Shown here piece after piece: positions 1 to 8,201 of a DNA stretch of 37,149 nucleotides (its first letter is position 1; every line of letters begins with the position of its first letter). The stretch lies in the NCBI GenBank assembly GCA_016926065.1, contig JAFGPI010000223.1, positions 1 to 37,149 of the forward strand. Reading direction: 5' to 3'. This DNA comes from Candidatus Krumholzibacteriota bacterium (GTDB lineage: Bacteria > Krumholzibacteriota > Krumholzibacteriia > Krumholzibacteriales > Krumholzibacteriaceae). The notes beneath the pieces are model-generated. The model was not told the origin of the DNA and made no database searches. It worked only from the letters and a program-made list of their open reading frames with translations. Made by a program: the position numbers and the translations under genes.

Positions 1-2037
1 AATCCGCCCCGTCTCTTTCGCCGCCTGAGCCTGGCGGCGGCCGTCCTGTTGCCCCTGACCGTCATGGCGATCCGTCTGGCCCGGGGCGTGCTGGCCGATC
101 CGCCCGGCGAGATGCCTCCCTTCGTTCCAGCGGCTATTTTCTCCCTGCTGGTGCTGGCTCCTTTCGGCTTCATTTACGGTAATATCTACAATCAGGCCAG
201 CGTCCTCTTCCAGGAGTCCCGGGGGAGAATAAGGGGGAGCATCACCAGGATTTACGTTCTGGAGTCAGTCGGCTCGCTGGCGGGAGCGCTGGTTTTTTCC
301 TTCCTCCTGCTGAGATTCCTGCCCCAGCTGCAGGCGGCCTTGGTACTGGCCCTGTTTTTTATTTCCCTCTCCCTGTGGCCCTCGAGATGGAACGGAAAGC
401 TGGTCTTCTCCCTGGTTCTCCTGTCCGCGGCCTGGATAGCGGTGGGGGGCTACGGCTCCCGGCTGGACGAGAGGACCATCCAAGCCGTTTTCCCCGGTTA
501 CCGGCTGCGCGCTTTCCTCTCCTCAAAATACGGGGAGCTGGTGGCGGTTTCCCAGGAAGAGACCATTTCCTACTTCTCCGGGGGTTCCCGGCTTTTTTCC
601 GATCCGGAGCCGGAAAGGATCGAGGAAACCATTCATCTCCCCCTGTTGATCCATCCCCACCCCCGGGAAATAATGCTTATCGGTTGCGGGCTGGGCGGGG
701 GCTGGGAAGAGGCCCTGAAACATCCCTCAGTGACCACCATCGATTGCGTGGAGCTGGATGGCGCCCTGATCGATCTGACCCGGCGAATGGACAAGGAAAT
801 ACCGCGGGGGGAGGGAACAAGGAAGATCTCCGGTCCGGAGCGCGGGCGCTCCGCCCGGGTCAGTTTTCATGCCGTCGACGGGCGTTTCTTCCTGGCCCGG
901 CCGGAGAGGGATTACGACGTGATCATCGTGCACGCACCCGTCCCGCTCAACCTGCAATGGAACCGCTACTTCACCAGGGAATTTTTCGAACTGGCCTCCC
1001 GGGCGCTTTCGCCGGGGGGAATCCTGGCCATCAGCCATCCCTCCGCGGAGAACTTTCTTTTCCGGGAACAGGCGGAGGTGCTGCGGATAATCCAGCTCAC
1101 CCTGGAATCGGTGTTTGCGAAAGTGCTGATCCTTCCCGGAACCACGGCTTATTTTATCGCCGGAGATACCGTGTATCCCCCCTCTTCCATTCTGGAGCAG
1201 GTGACCCTCCGTGCTCTGGAGACCAACTTCATGAATGAAAACTACCTCCCCTACAGGATCTCATCCTCCCGCATCGATTTTTTAAGGGAAAGCCTCTCCC
1301 GCGGCGAAGATCTCAGCCCCAACACCGACGGCCGGCCGGCGCTGACTTTTTACGAACAGCTGCTGGAGGGAAAGAGAACCGGCTGGGGATTTATTCATAT
1401 ATTCGGCCGCCTGCGCAGGATATCCCCTTTCCTGATTTCACTGGTACCGCTGGTGGCCGTAATCTCGCTCCTCCTTCTGACCCCCCGCCGGGCGGTCGCC
1501 AAAGCGGCCGTTTTCTCGGTGGGTATGGGCAGCATCCTTTTTCAGCTCACCTTGCTGCTGACCTACCAGACATTTTGCGGATTACTCTACTATTCCCTGG
1601 TCCTGCTGACCGCGATTTTCATGGCTGGAGCGGCCGCCGGCGCCGCTTTCCGGTTTCCCGCCGAGGGCCGCCGTTCCAGTCTCCTGGGAACGCTTCACCG
1701 GCTCTTTATGATAGTGGTCCTAACCTTTCCCGCCTGGCTGTGGTGGGTGCAAAAACCGGGATTCAGCGTTCTTCTAGCCACGGCCGGATTCATGAGCTAT
1801 TCCCTGCTGGGCGGCCTGCTCACCGGAGCCTATTACCGGACGGTGGTGCATTCCGCCTTCCGCACCGACGGAAAAACCGTGCCGGCGGTATTCTACGCCT
1901 GGGATCTATTCGGTGCCTGCGGGGGAGGATTGCTGGGTGGATTTATACTTTTTCCGCTGGCGGGAATCAGCGGAGTTATCCTTTTCCTGGCTTTTTTTCA
2001 CCTGGTAGCGGGCACGGTGATAGGCCGCCGCTTATAG
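1..2037 (+). CDS. Membrane protein with spermidine-synthase-like (SAM-dependent methyltransferase fold) domain, 5'-truncated by window edge
   Basis: Reading frame is open from base 1 to the stop at 2037 (ORF track starts at an internal TTG at 49). Hydrophobic segments flank a soluble domain with IMLIGCGLGGGWEEAL...VELDGALIDLTRR and YDVIIVHAPVPLNLQWNRYFTREFFE, resembling membrane-fused SpeE-like proteins. Confidence 0.75.
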   Translation, partial: NPPRLFRRLSLAAAVLLPLTVMAIRLARGVLADPPGEMPPFVPAAIFSLLVLAPFGFIYGNIYNQASVLFQESRGRIRGSITRIYVLESVGSLAGALVFSFLLLRFLPQLQAALVLALFFISLSLWPSRWNGKLVFSLVLLSAAWIAVGGYGSRLDERTIQAVFPGYRLRAFLSSKYGELVAVSQEETISYFSGGSRLFSDPEPERIEETIHLPLLIHPHPREIMLIGCGLGGGWEEALKHPSVTTIDCVELDGALIDLTRRMDKEIPRGEGTRKISGPERGRSARVSFHAVDGRFFLARPERDYDVIIVHAPVPLNLQWNRYFTREFFELASRALSPGGILAISHPSAENFLFREQAEVLRIIQLTLESVFAKVLILPGTTAYFIAGDTVYPPSSILEQVTLRALETNFMNENYLPYRISSSRIDFLRESLSRGEDLSPNTDGRPALTFYEQLLEGKRTGWGFIHIFGRLRRISPFLISLVPLVAVISLLLLTPRRAVAKAAVFSVGMGSILFQLTLLLTYQTFCGLLYYSLVLLTAIFMAGAAAGAAFRFPAEGRRSSLLGTLHRLFMIVVLTFPAWLWWVQKPGFSVLLATAGFMSYSLLGGLLTGAYYRTVVHSAFRTDGKTVPAVFYAWDLFGACGGGLLGGFILFPLAGISGVILFLAFFHLVAGTVIGRRL

Positions 2038-2047
2038 GATATCGCGT

Positions 2048-3616
2048 TCAGCGCAATCCCATCTCCTTTTCGGAAAAGATGCGGGCGGAAAATATCTCGA
2101 TCATGGTTCCCGGCTTTTTCCAGGCGCCTTGATCCAGCCCGGCCTTCAAACAGGTATGCCTGAGAAAGGTGTCGCGGTCCCATCCCTGCTCGGTGGCGAC
2201 CTGGGGAAGGAGCAGCCCCCGGTTGCGTCCCCGGGTAATGATAATTCCATGCTTACCGACTTCTATTTCCGCTATATCCTCGATGCGTACTATGGGAGAG
2301 AGGACCGATATTTCGATCTCTATATCATCCAGCTCTCCCGCTTGAACCGGGGGGAACCGGTAATCGTCGAAGGCCGCCGAGGATGCCATGTCGGTGATGG
2401 TTTCCAGCAACGGCTTGAAGGCGTCGATATAGCCAATGCATCCGCGCAGGTTTCCCTTTTTCTTCAAGGTGACGAAAGCTCCGCGTTTTTCTTTTAAAAC
2501 CGGTGAAGGAGGAGGATCGATTTTCAGATCGCTGTCCTCGAGCCTGGATTCAATCACCCGCCGCGCCAGCTTGAGGAGAAAAAGCTTGTCTTTCCGGGAT
2601 AGATCACCGGCCTGACCGGTGGGGGCGGCGCTCCCTTCATCTTTTTCCCTGTTTTGCTTCCGCCCGTTTTCCCCCGCGCCGGATACTTCCCTGGCGAATA
2701 CCGCCGAAACGTATCCCACCACGTTGTTGAGATCTCCGGAAATATGGCCCGAATCGGCGTACTTAAGCACCCGGCAGGAGTTGGCTCCCAGCTCTCTGGC
2801 GGCTATCATGGCCGCGGCGGTGGGACCTCCTCCACAGGCTTCGGTTTTTTTGGACGCCAGGGCGTCCAGCAGGGACCGGGGATCGAACTTCTTCAACCGG
2901 TCTATAAAGACTCCATCCAACGCCTCCGCTTCCGCGCGACGGTGAAAATGGGAGAGATCGGTACTGGCGACGATCAGGGCTCGGTGCTCCCGGAGCGCCT
3001 CGCCCAGCGCCCTTCCCAGCTCCTCGATGGAGGCGGATGATTGATCACCCATTACTATGGCCACCAACTTGAAATCGCCCAGGGCGACCTGGAGAAAAGG
3101 AAGCTGCACTTCCAGGGAATGTTCGCCCCTCCCGGAACGGGATAGCTCGTGCCCTTTCATGCTCAGCGCCACCTTATCACTGTTCGCGCATATCCGCGAG
3201 GAAAGCTCCCGGTCCACCGGGATGTCTCCCAGGGGAGTCCGGTAATAGTCTCCGGGGAATACGGCGCTGAAGGGGAAATAATCGACATGACAGGGAGCAA
3301 TTACCACTACCGATTCGAATTGCCCGGTTCTTAGCAGGCTGTAACCGTGAGCGGCCACCTGGCCGGAGTAATAGTACCCGGCGTGGGGCGAAACCAGGGC
3401 CACCACCTCTCCCGCTATTGCCGGGGGAGAAGAGTTGCGCAGATAACCTTCGATTTCCTCTCTCAACTCGTCCGCGGATCCGGTGTAAAATTGGCCGGCC
3501 ACGGCCGGTGTGCGGATTGTTTCTTCCATGATTATCCCTTTCCTGCCGGATAGGTCCGGGGGCCAGGCTAAAACGGCTATAAGCAAGCCGGTCGTGAAGG
3601 CGACGAACGGTCTCAT
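2048..3616 (-). CDS. AmmeMemoRadiSam system fusion protein: N-terminal Memo (AmrB-like) + C-terminal AMMECR1 (AmrA-like)
   Basis: Memo-like TPAVAGQFYTGSADELREEI...LVSPHAGYYYSGQVAAHGY; AMMECR1-like GAFVTLKKKGNLRGCIGYIDAFKPLLETITDMASSAAFDDYRFPPV...LLLPQVATEQGWDRDTFLRHTCLKAGL. Start overlaps the stop of the radical SAM gene by 4 nt. Confidence 0.9.
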   Translation of the reverse strand: MRPFVAFTTGLLIAVLAWPPDLSGRKGIIMEETIRTPAVAGQFYTGSADELREEIEGYLRNSSPPAIAGEVVALVSPHAGYYYSGQVAAHGYSLLRTGQFESVVVIAPCHVDYFPFSAVFPGDYYRTPLGDIPVDRELSSRICANSDKVALSMKGHELSRSGRGEHSLEVQLPFLQVALGDFKLVAIVMGDQSSASIEELGRALGEALREHRALIVASTDLSHFHRRAEAEALDGVFIDRLKKFDPRSLLDALASKKTEACGGGPTAAAMIAARELGANSCRVLKYADSGHISGDLNNVVGYVSAVFAREVSGAGENGRKQNREKDEGSAAPTGQAGDLSRKDKLFLLKLARRVIESRLEDSDLKIDPPPSPVLKEKRGAFVTLKKKGNLRGCIGYIDAFKPLLETITDMASSAAFDDYRFPPVQAGELDDIEIEISVLSPIVRIEDIAEIEVGKHGIIITRGRNRGLLLPQVATEQGWDRDTFLRHTCLKAGLDQGAWKKPGTMIEIFSARIFSEKEMGLR

Positions 3617-4722
3617 GATTTATCCTCTCCCCACAATCCGGGAATAGGTTTTCCACAGAACCGGCAATTCCCGTTGCTGATATCGATCTTTTCTATCCGG
3701 TATCCGTTTCTCGATATTACCTTTTTTTCACAGAAGGGGCAATAGGTACTCTCCGCCCGGTGAGGGGGTATGTTTCCCAGGTACACGTAGCGCATACCTT
3801 CCTGGCGGCATATCTCCCAGGCCTGTTCCAGGGTGGACAGGGGGGTGGGGGGAAGGTTGTTCAAGCGGTACTGGGGATAGAAACGGGAAAAATGCACCGG
3901 AACATCCGGTCCCAGGTTCCGGAACAGCCAGCGGGACATCTCCCGCAGCCGGTCGGGTTGATCGTTGAGGGTAGGGATCATGAGATATACGATTTCCAGC
4001 CACACTCCGGACTGCTTGATTCTTACCAATGAATCCAGCACCGGCTGCAGGCGGGCTCCGCAAATCTTCTGATAATAAGTATCGTCGTAGGCCTTGAGAT
4101 CTATCTTGATCGCGTCCACCAACCGGCACAGATCGGATAAAGGTTTCTCGGCATAATACCCGTTGGTCACCACCACGCTGCGGATACCCTGCGCTTTCGC
4201 CAGCCGGGCGATAGCGGCCATGTATTCGAAAAATACCACCGGTTCGCCGTAGGTATAGGCAATGGAAAGGGCCTGGCGGTCCCGGGCGATCTTTACCACC
4301 TCCGCCGGTTCCTGATAGCGGATATCGGCATCCTCCGGCCGGGACTGGGAAATCTGCCAGTTCTGGCAAAACCGGCAGGTCATGTTGCATCCCACCGTGG
4401 AAAGGGAAAGCGAGGACGTTCCCGGCAAAACATGGAAGAACGGTTTTTTCTCGATCGGGTCCAAATGGATCGAACAGGGGTAGCCGTATACCAGGGAATA
4501 TAAGATGCCGCCGCGGTTCTCCCTATTTCCGCAGATTCCCCGTTCCCCCCGGGGAATAACACAACCGTGGGGACAGAGGAGGCATTGGACCGTCTGGTCC
4601 TCCAATTTCCGGTAATAGGAGGCTTCCTGGGAGTGGTCCTCATCTCCGAGGGAGGGGGAAGCAATCCCCAGGGCGCAGGTCAGGAAGGCGGCTGATCCGG
4701 TGATGAAGGAGCGCCGACTCAT
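3613..4722 (-). CDS. amrS: AmmeMemoRadiSam system radical SAM enzyme with Tat-like N-terminal signal (start taken at ATG 4722; ORF track extends to a TTG at 4830)
   Basis: CLLCPHGCVIPRGERGICGNRENRGG and radical SAM CX3CX2C motif CNMTCRFC; PflA-like fold; adjacent to Memo/AMMECR1. N-terminus from 4722 reads MSRRSFITGSAAFLTCALGIASPSLG (SRRxF twin-arginine pattern). Confidence 0.88.
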   Translation of the reverse strand: MSRRSFITGSAAFLTCALGIASPSLGDEDHSQEASYYRKLEDQTVQCLLCPHGCVIPRGERGICGNRENRGGILYSLVYGYPCSIHLDPIEKKPFFHVLPGTSSLSLSTVGCNMTCRFCQNWQISQSRPEDADIRYQEPAEVVKIARDRQALSIAYTYGEPVVFFEYMAAIARLAKAQGIRSVVVTNGYYAEKPLSDLCRLVDAIKIDLKAYDDTYYQKICGARLQPVLDSLVRIKQSGVWLEIVYLMIPTLNDQPDRLREMSRWLFRNLGPDVPVHFSRFYPQYRLNNLPPTPLSTLEQAWEICRQEGMRYVYLGNIPPHRAESTYCPFCEKKVISRNGYRIEKIDISNGNCRFCGKPIPGLWGEDKS

Positions 4723-4830
4723 CTCGCCGCCGGGGGAAGGGATTTCCCGGAGCAGGTTGGGTTCGAGTTTTTCTACCAATATCGTTTCACCCCCTAGCTG
4801 AAAGATATATGAATATCGGATAACTTTCAA

Positions 4831-4856
4831 GGCAGGTGAAATCTTTTCACCCTGCC
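4831..4856. repeat. Inverted repeat in divergent intergenic region (GGCAGGTGAAA-tct-TTTCACCCTGCC, one bulged C)
   Basis: Read directly from sequence. Confidence 0.6.
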
Positions 4857-4920
4857 GGGAGGGGGTCCGGTCCGGAGGGGTGCCTCAAGAATGGTGTGCG
4901 AATTCGATTAAGGTTTTTCG

Positions 4921-4942
4921 CTCCCCCGGCGTTCCGGGGGAG
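4921..4942. repeat. Perfect 9-bp inverted repeat CTCCCCCGG-CGTT-CCGGGGGAG just upstream of a -35 box
   Basis: Read directly from sequence; ends 6 nt before TTGACT at 4949. Confidence 0.7.
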
Positions 4943-4948
4943 GGGCGG

Positions 4949-4977
4949 TTGACTTCGCGGGGGGATTGTGCTAAACT
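4949..4977 (+). promoter_or_regulatory. Predicted sigma70-type promoter TTGACT-N17-TAAACT for the SGNH hydrolase operon
   Basis: Near-consensus boxes with 17-nt spacing; located ~270 nt upstream of the likely ATG at 5254. Confidence 0.6.
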
Positions 4978-4983
4978 AAGCGG

Positions 4984-5253
4984 CGCAAGGGCTAAGGCAA
5001 CCTATACCTGCTTGATTACACCCGGTGAGCGCTTGATCAACCGGCATGGTGGAGCACCGCGGCGAGAGGGACCGCGCGCGTGGTATTTCACTCATCCGGA
5101 CTTTCGACCCCCTTTGCCGCGAAAGGCAAGGAGAGATGCGGCCGGCTACTCTCGGGGGTACGAGTACAGGACCCGGGCCGATTTTATCCGCAGTGCGTCC
5201 TGCGGCATGATCTTACCGCGAGCGACAGGTTAAGGAACGGAAAGCAGGCAGAG
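4984..5253 (+). promoter_or_regulatory. Long untranslated leader with several hairpins; family not recognised
   Basis: Hairpins include CCGCAG-TGCGTC-CTGCGG (5188-5205), TACTC-N10-GAGTA nested within GGCCGG...CCGGGCC (about 5140-5179), and CCTTT-GCCGCG-AAAGG (5111-5126). Confidence 0.35.
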
Positions 5254-6678
5254 ATGGTATCTCCTATCAAACGGCATCCAAAGACGACCCTGGTCCTTTT
5301 CAACTTGGGACTGCTGGTGCTGCTGCTGGTCCTCATCGAAGCGGTCCTGAAGATTTGCGCGCCTTTCAATATTCCCGTCATCGGGCACCAGGACTCCGCC
5401 AACGCCGACAGGTACGGTTGGGGTTACTCTCCCCACGAACAGATCACCCTGTTGGATCCGGATACCGGGAGACGCTTCGCAAGTCCCGCCAATAACCATG
5501 GCTGGAGGGACCGGGACAGGCAGTACGCTAACCTTAAACAGGCCTACCGGATTCTGGTACTGGGAGATTCCAATACTTTCGGGGCGGTGGTCCCGGCCGA
5601 TAAAATGTACACCCGGTTGGTGGAGAAGAAGTTGCTGGAAAACGGGTATAACGCCGAGGTGATCAACATATCCTACGGCGGCTGGGGCACCGACCAAGAG
5701 CTGGAAGCCTTGATCCGGGAGGGGCTGAGCTACAAGCCCAACTTGATCATAGTGCAGTTTTGCGCCAACGACCTGGAGGACAACGCCTATTTTGAATATG
5801 CCTCCCGGGGATATCAGCGGTGGGCAAATCATCTGGACTGGAAGCCGTTTTATTACGCACTCGATTCCCTCGGGTGCCTGCATAGATGCGTGAATCCCTA
5901 TTTCAACCACCAATACCGGCGCTACCGGAAATTCACCAAAAAAATCATCTCGCATTCGGAAATGCTCAAGCGCCTGTACGCGGTTTACCTGCACTGCAAA
6001 TTCAGGAATGCGCTCCACCCCGACCAGGAATACGCCTCGGATGAGGGGCCGGATCACCAGCGTTACCGCATTACACGGAATCAACTTTTACAGTTGCAGG
6101 CCGCCATCGGCCTGGAAAAGGATTCAGGGCTCTACCGGTATCTGGAGCACCGCCTGGGCCAGCGATTAGGTTACCGGGAGCTGTGCCGGGCCGTTGAATC
6201 TTCCGTGTATTGCGACATGCGAAGCGTCCTTTTAAAGATACTGGAAGAGAGATGGTTTCATGATTACTGGTCGCCCGACGATTACCTGCCCCTGCGCTTC
6301 GATGCGCAATCATACGAATGGAACCTGTATATATCGTTGATGCAGGAGATGAAAAAGCGGTGCGCGGCGAACGACGCGAAGCTGGCGGTTCTGCCCGAGA
6401 ACGAGGAAGGCCACTACCGATGGGATCTGGCCTGGCACCGCATCAGCGGAGACAGCCAGTCCCGGGAGAACTACTGGAGTCTGAACCGGGAAATCCGAAA
6501 GTCACTGCGGAAGCTGGGGATAGATGTCATAGAAAACACCCAACCCTATACCCGGGCGCATAACGATCCCCATCCCAACACCGAGGGGAACGAAGCGATG
6601 GCGGAAGATCTGTGGAAGTACCTGATGCGGTACCGCAAACACGAGTTGGACATACACAAGAAACTGGCCCAGGGTTAA
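5254..6678 (+). CDS. SGNH/GDSL-type hydrolase with N-terminal membrane anchor
   Basis: N-terminal TM (TTLVLFNLGLLVLLLVLIEAVL); block I ILVLGDSNTFGAVVPADKMYTRLVE; block II/III INISYGGWGTDQELEAL...IIVQFCANDLEDN; C-terminal NDPHPNTEGNEAMAEDL. Start set at ATG 5254 (ORF track start 5080 lies in the leader). Confidence 0.85.
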   Translation: MVSPIKRHPKTTLVLFNLGLLVLLLVLIEAVLKICAPFNIPVIGHQDSANADRYGWGYSPHEQITLLDPDTGRRFASPANNHGWRDRDRQYANLKQAYRILVLGDSNTFGAVVPADKMYTRLVEKKLLENGYNAEVINISYGGWGTDQELEALIREGLSYKPNLIIVQFCANDLEDNAYFEYASRGYQRWANHLDWKPFYYALDSLGCLHRCVNPYFNHQYRRYRKFTKKIISHSEMLKRLYAVYLHCKFRNALHPDQEYASDEGPDHQRYRITRNQLLQLQAAIGLEKDSGLYRYLEHRLGQRLGYRELCRAVESSVYCDMRSVLLKILEERWFHDYWSPDDYLPLRFDAQSYEWNLYISLMQEMKKRCAANDAKLAVLPENEEGHYRWDLAWHRISGDSQSRENYWSLNREIRKSLRKLGIDVIENTQPYTRAHNDPHPNTEGNEAMAEDLWKYLMRYRKHELDIHKKLAQG

Positions 6679-6684
6679 TATTCC

Positions 6685-7713
6685 ATGTTCAAAATAAGAA
6701 TAAACCTCTTGATTCTGGCGACTTCCATAATAGTCGGCCTGGTGTTGGCGGAAACGGCTTTCAGGCTATTCATAGAACAGGAAAGAAAAAGGTTGGCCGT
6801 ATACGACAAGGACCTAGGCTGGCGGGGAAAACCTCATGGGAAAGGGGTATATATCCGTAAGTCGGATAATATCCGGGTGGAATATAAATACAACCGGTAC
6901 GGTTACCGGGATGAGGATTTTTCTCCCGCTCCCAGTGTTTATACCCGGATAGTGCTGGTCGGCGATTCGTTCGTGGAGGGCTTGGAAGTCGCCTACCGAA
7001 AAACCTTCCACCGCAGGCTGGAAGACCATCTGTACCGGGAATATCCCGATCAATTCGAAGTGATCAGCTTGGCGTCCCAAGGTTATTCCACCGCCCAGGA
7101 ATTAGCCGCCCTGAAAAAGTTATGGACGGTTGTGAAACCGGATATCGCAATCTTATGTTTTTATACCGGAAATGATTTTTCCGAAAATTTGAGAAGCCGG
7201 TTTATAGCTTTGGATGGGGAGGGAAAAATCCAATTCCGCGTCAATACCGACTCCTGGGTGAAAGTTCGCTATTGCGGATTAAAAAGATGGGCCTATGAAA
7301 ACATTCACTTGATATTTTTCTTGAAAAATCTTATGAATTCTTCCCTGCGTATGAACATCGCCGATACGGGCAAAAGGACGATGTCAACTTCACCGGAACG
7401 CAGAAATAACGTAACCCGGCAGCTGCTTTTCGCGGCGGCGGAAGAGGCGGGAAGGCGGGGAGCCCGCTGGGCGGTGGTGATTATTCCCAGCAAATATGAG
7501 CTGATGAAAGCGGACTCCAGCCTGGCAGCCTATGTGGCGGAAACCTGCGAAATTCAAAATGTGCCCTACTTGAACCTGTTCAGCATCATGAGCCGGGACT
7601 GTTATTATGGACGGGACGCGCATTTGAACGACCGGGGCCATCAGGTGCTGGAAGAAGAGATATACGAATTTATCGATACAGAGATGAAAGGGAGGAGCCA
7701 TGACGAAAGGTGA
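6685..7713 (+). CDS. SGNH/GDSL-type hydrolase with N-terminal membrane anchor (tandem paralog)
   Basis: IVLVGDSFVEGLEVAYRKTFHRRLEDHL, ISLASQGYSTAQELAAL, ILCFYTGNDFSENL, RDAHLNDRGHQVLEEEI. Confidence 0.85.
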   Translation: MFKIRINLLILATSIIVGLVLAETAFRLFIEQERKRLAVYDKDLGWRGKPHGKGVYIRKSDNIRVEYKYNRYGYRDEDFSPAPSVYTRIVLVGDSFVEGLEVAYRKTFHRRLEDHLYREYPDQFEVISLASQGYSTAQELAALKKLWTVVKPDIAILCFYTGNDFSENLRSRFIALDGEGKIQFRVNTDSWVKVRYCGLKRWAYENIHLIFFLKNLMNSSLRMNIADTGKRTMSTSPERRNNVTRQLLFAAAEEAGRRGARWAVVIIPSKYELMKADSSLAAYVAETCEIQNVPYLNLFSIMSRDCYYGRDAHLNDRGHQVLEEEIYEFIDTEMKGRSHDER

Positions 7714-8122
7714 AAATAGGGAAGCGGGGAGAGGGAAGGGAAGCAATCGGCTCGATCATGAACCGCCCCCGGCCATCGCGTTACGGGGTTGGCGTTATCA
7801 TCATCTGGGAATTCCCACCGCTATCCCCCGGCCGGATGAATCGTATATCGAGGAGCTGAAGTTGTACGTTTCCGGTTTTGATCGCAGTCCTTACGGAATC
7901 GAATGGATGCGGTTCGACGCCGATTGCCCTGTATCCGAACTGATAAAGACTGTTCCCCATATAGCCTTCCAGGTGGAAGATCTGGATGCGGCCCTGCGCG
8001 GCAAGGAAGTGCTTTCCCCGCCCAGCTCGCCTTCACCCGGAGTGAGGGTGGCCATGATCGTGGATAATGGAGCGCCCATAGAGATTATGGAATTTGATAA
8101 AGACCTTACCGCCGGTGAATGA
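7700..8122 (+). CDS. VOC (glyoxalase/bleomycin resistance fold) family protein
   Basis: GWRYHHLGIPTAIPRP...VPHIAFQVEDLDAALRGKEVL...GVRVAMIVDNGAPIEIMEF. Confidence 0.75.
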   Translation: MTKGENREAGRGKGSNRLDHEPPPAIALRGWRYHHLGIPTAIPRPDESYIEELKLYVSGFDRSPYGIEWMRFDADCPVSELIKTVPHIAFQVEDLDAALRGKEVLSPPSSPSPGVRVAMIVDNGAPIEIMEFDKDLTAGE

Positions 8123-8133
8123 TGGAGATACGG

Positions 8134-8170
8134 CGGTCGCCGGTTCCTGGAAGGGCGCTCGCGGCGACCG
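8134..8170. repeat. 8-bp inverted repeat CGGTCGCC...GGCGACCG between convergent genes
   Basis: Read directly; no T-tract follows, so not called a terminator. Confidence 0.5.
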
Positions 8171-8201
8171 GGAGGCCGGACCGGGCAAGAAGATGTATCA
8201 A

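Noticed and set aside
375-1238. 287-aa plus-strand ORF overlapping the SpeE-like gene
   Set aside because: Out-of-frame Pro/Gly/Arg-rich translation of GC-rich DNA; the overlapping frame has clear domain motifs.
4984-5060. Possible GEMM (c-di-GMP) riboswitch because of AAGGCAACC
   Set aside because: Does not carry the expected GACGCAAAGCC-type second half; no support by eye. Infernal needed.
4880-5233. 117-aa ORF in the leader of the SGNH operon
   Set aside because: No domain or SD support; spans the promoter, and ends before the ATG at 5254. Treated as untranslated leader.
5230-6084. 284-aa minus-strand ORF over the first SGNH gene
   Set aside because: Antisense shadow of a well-supported hydrolase; no domain signature.
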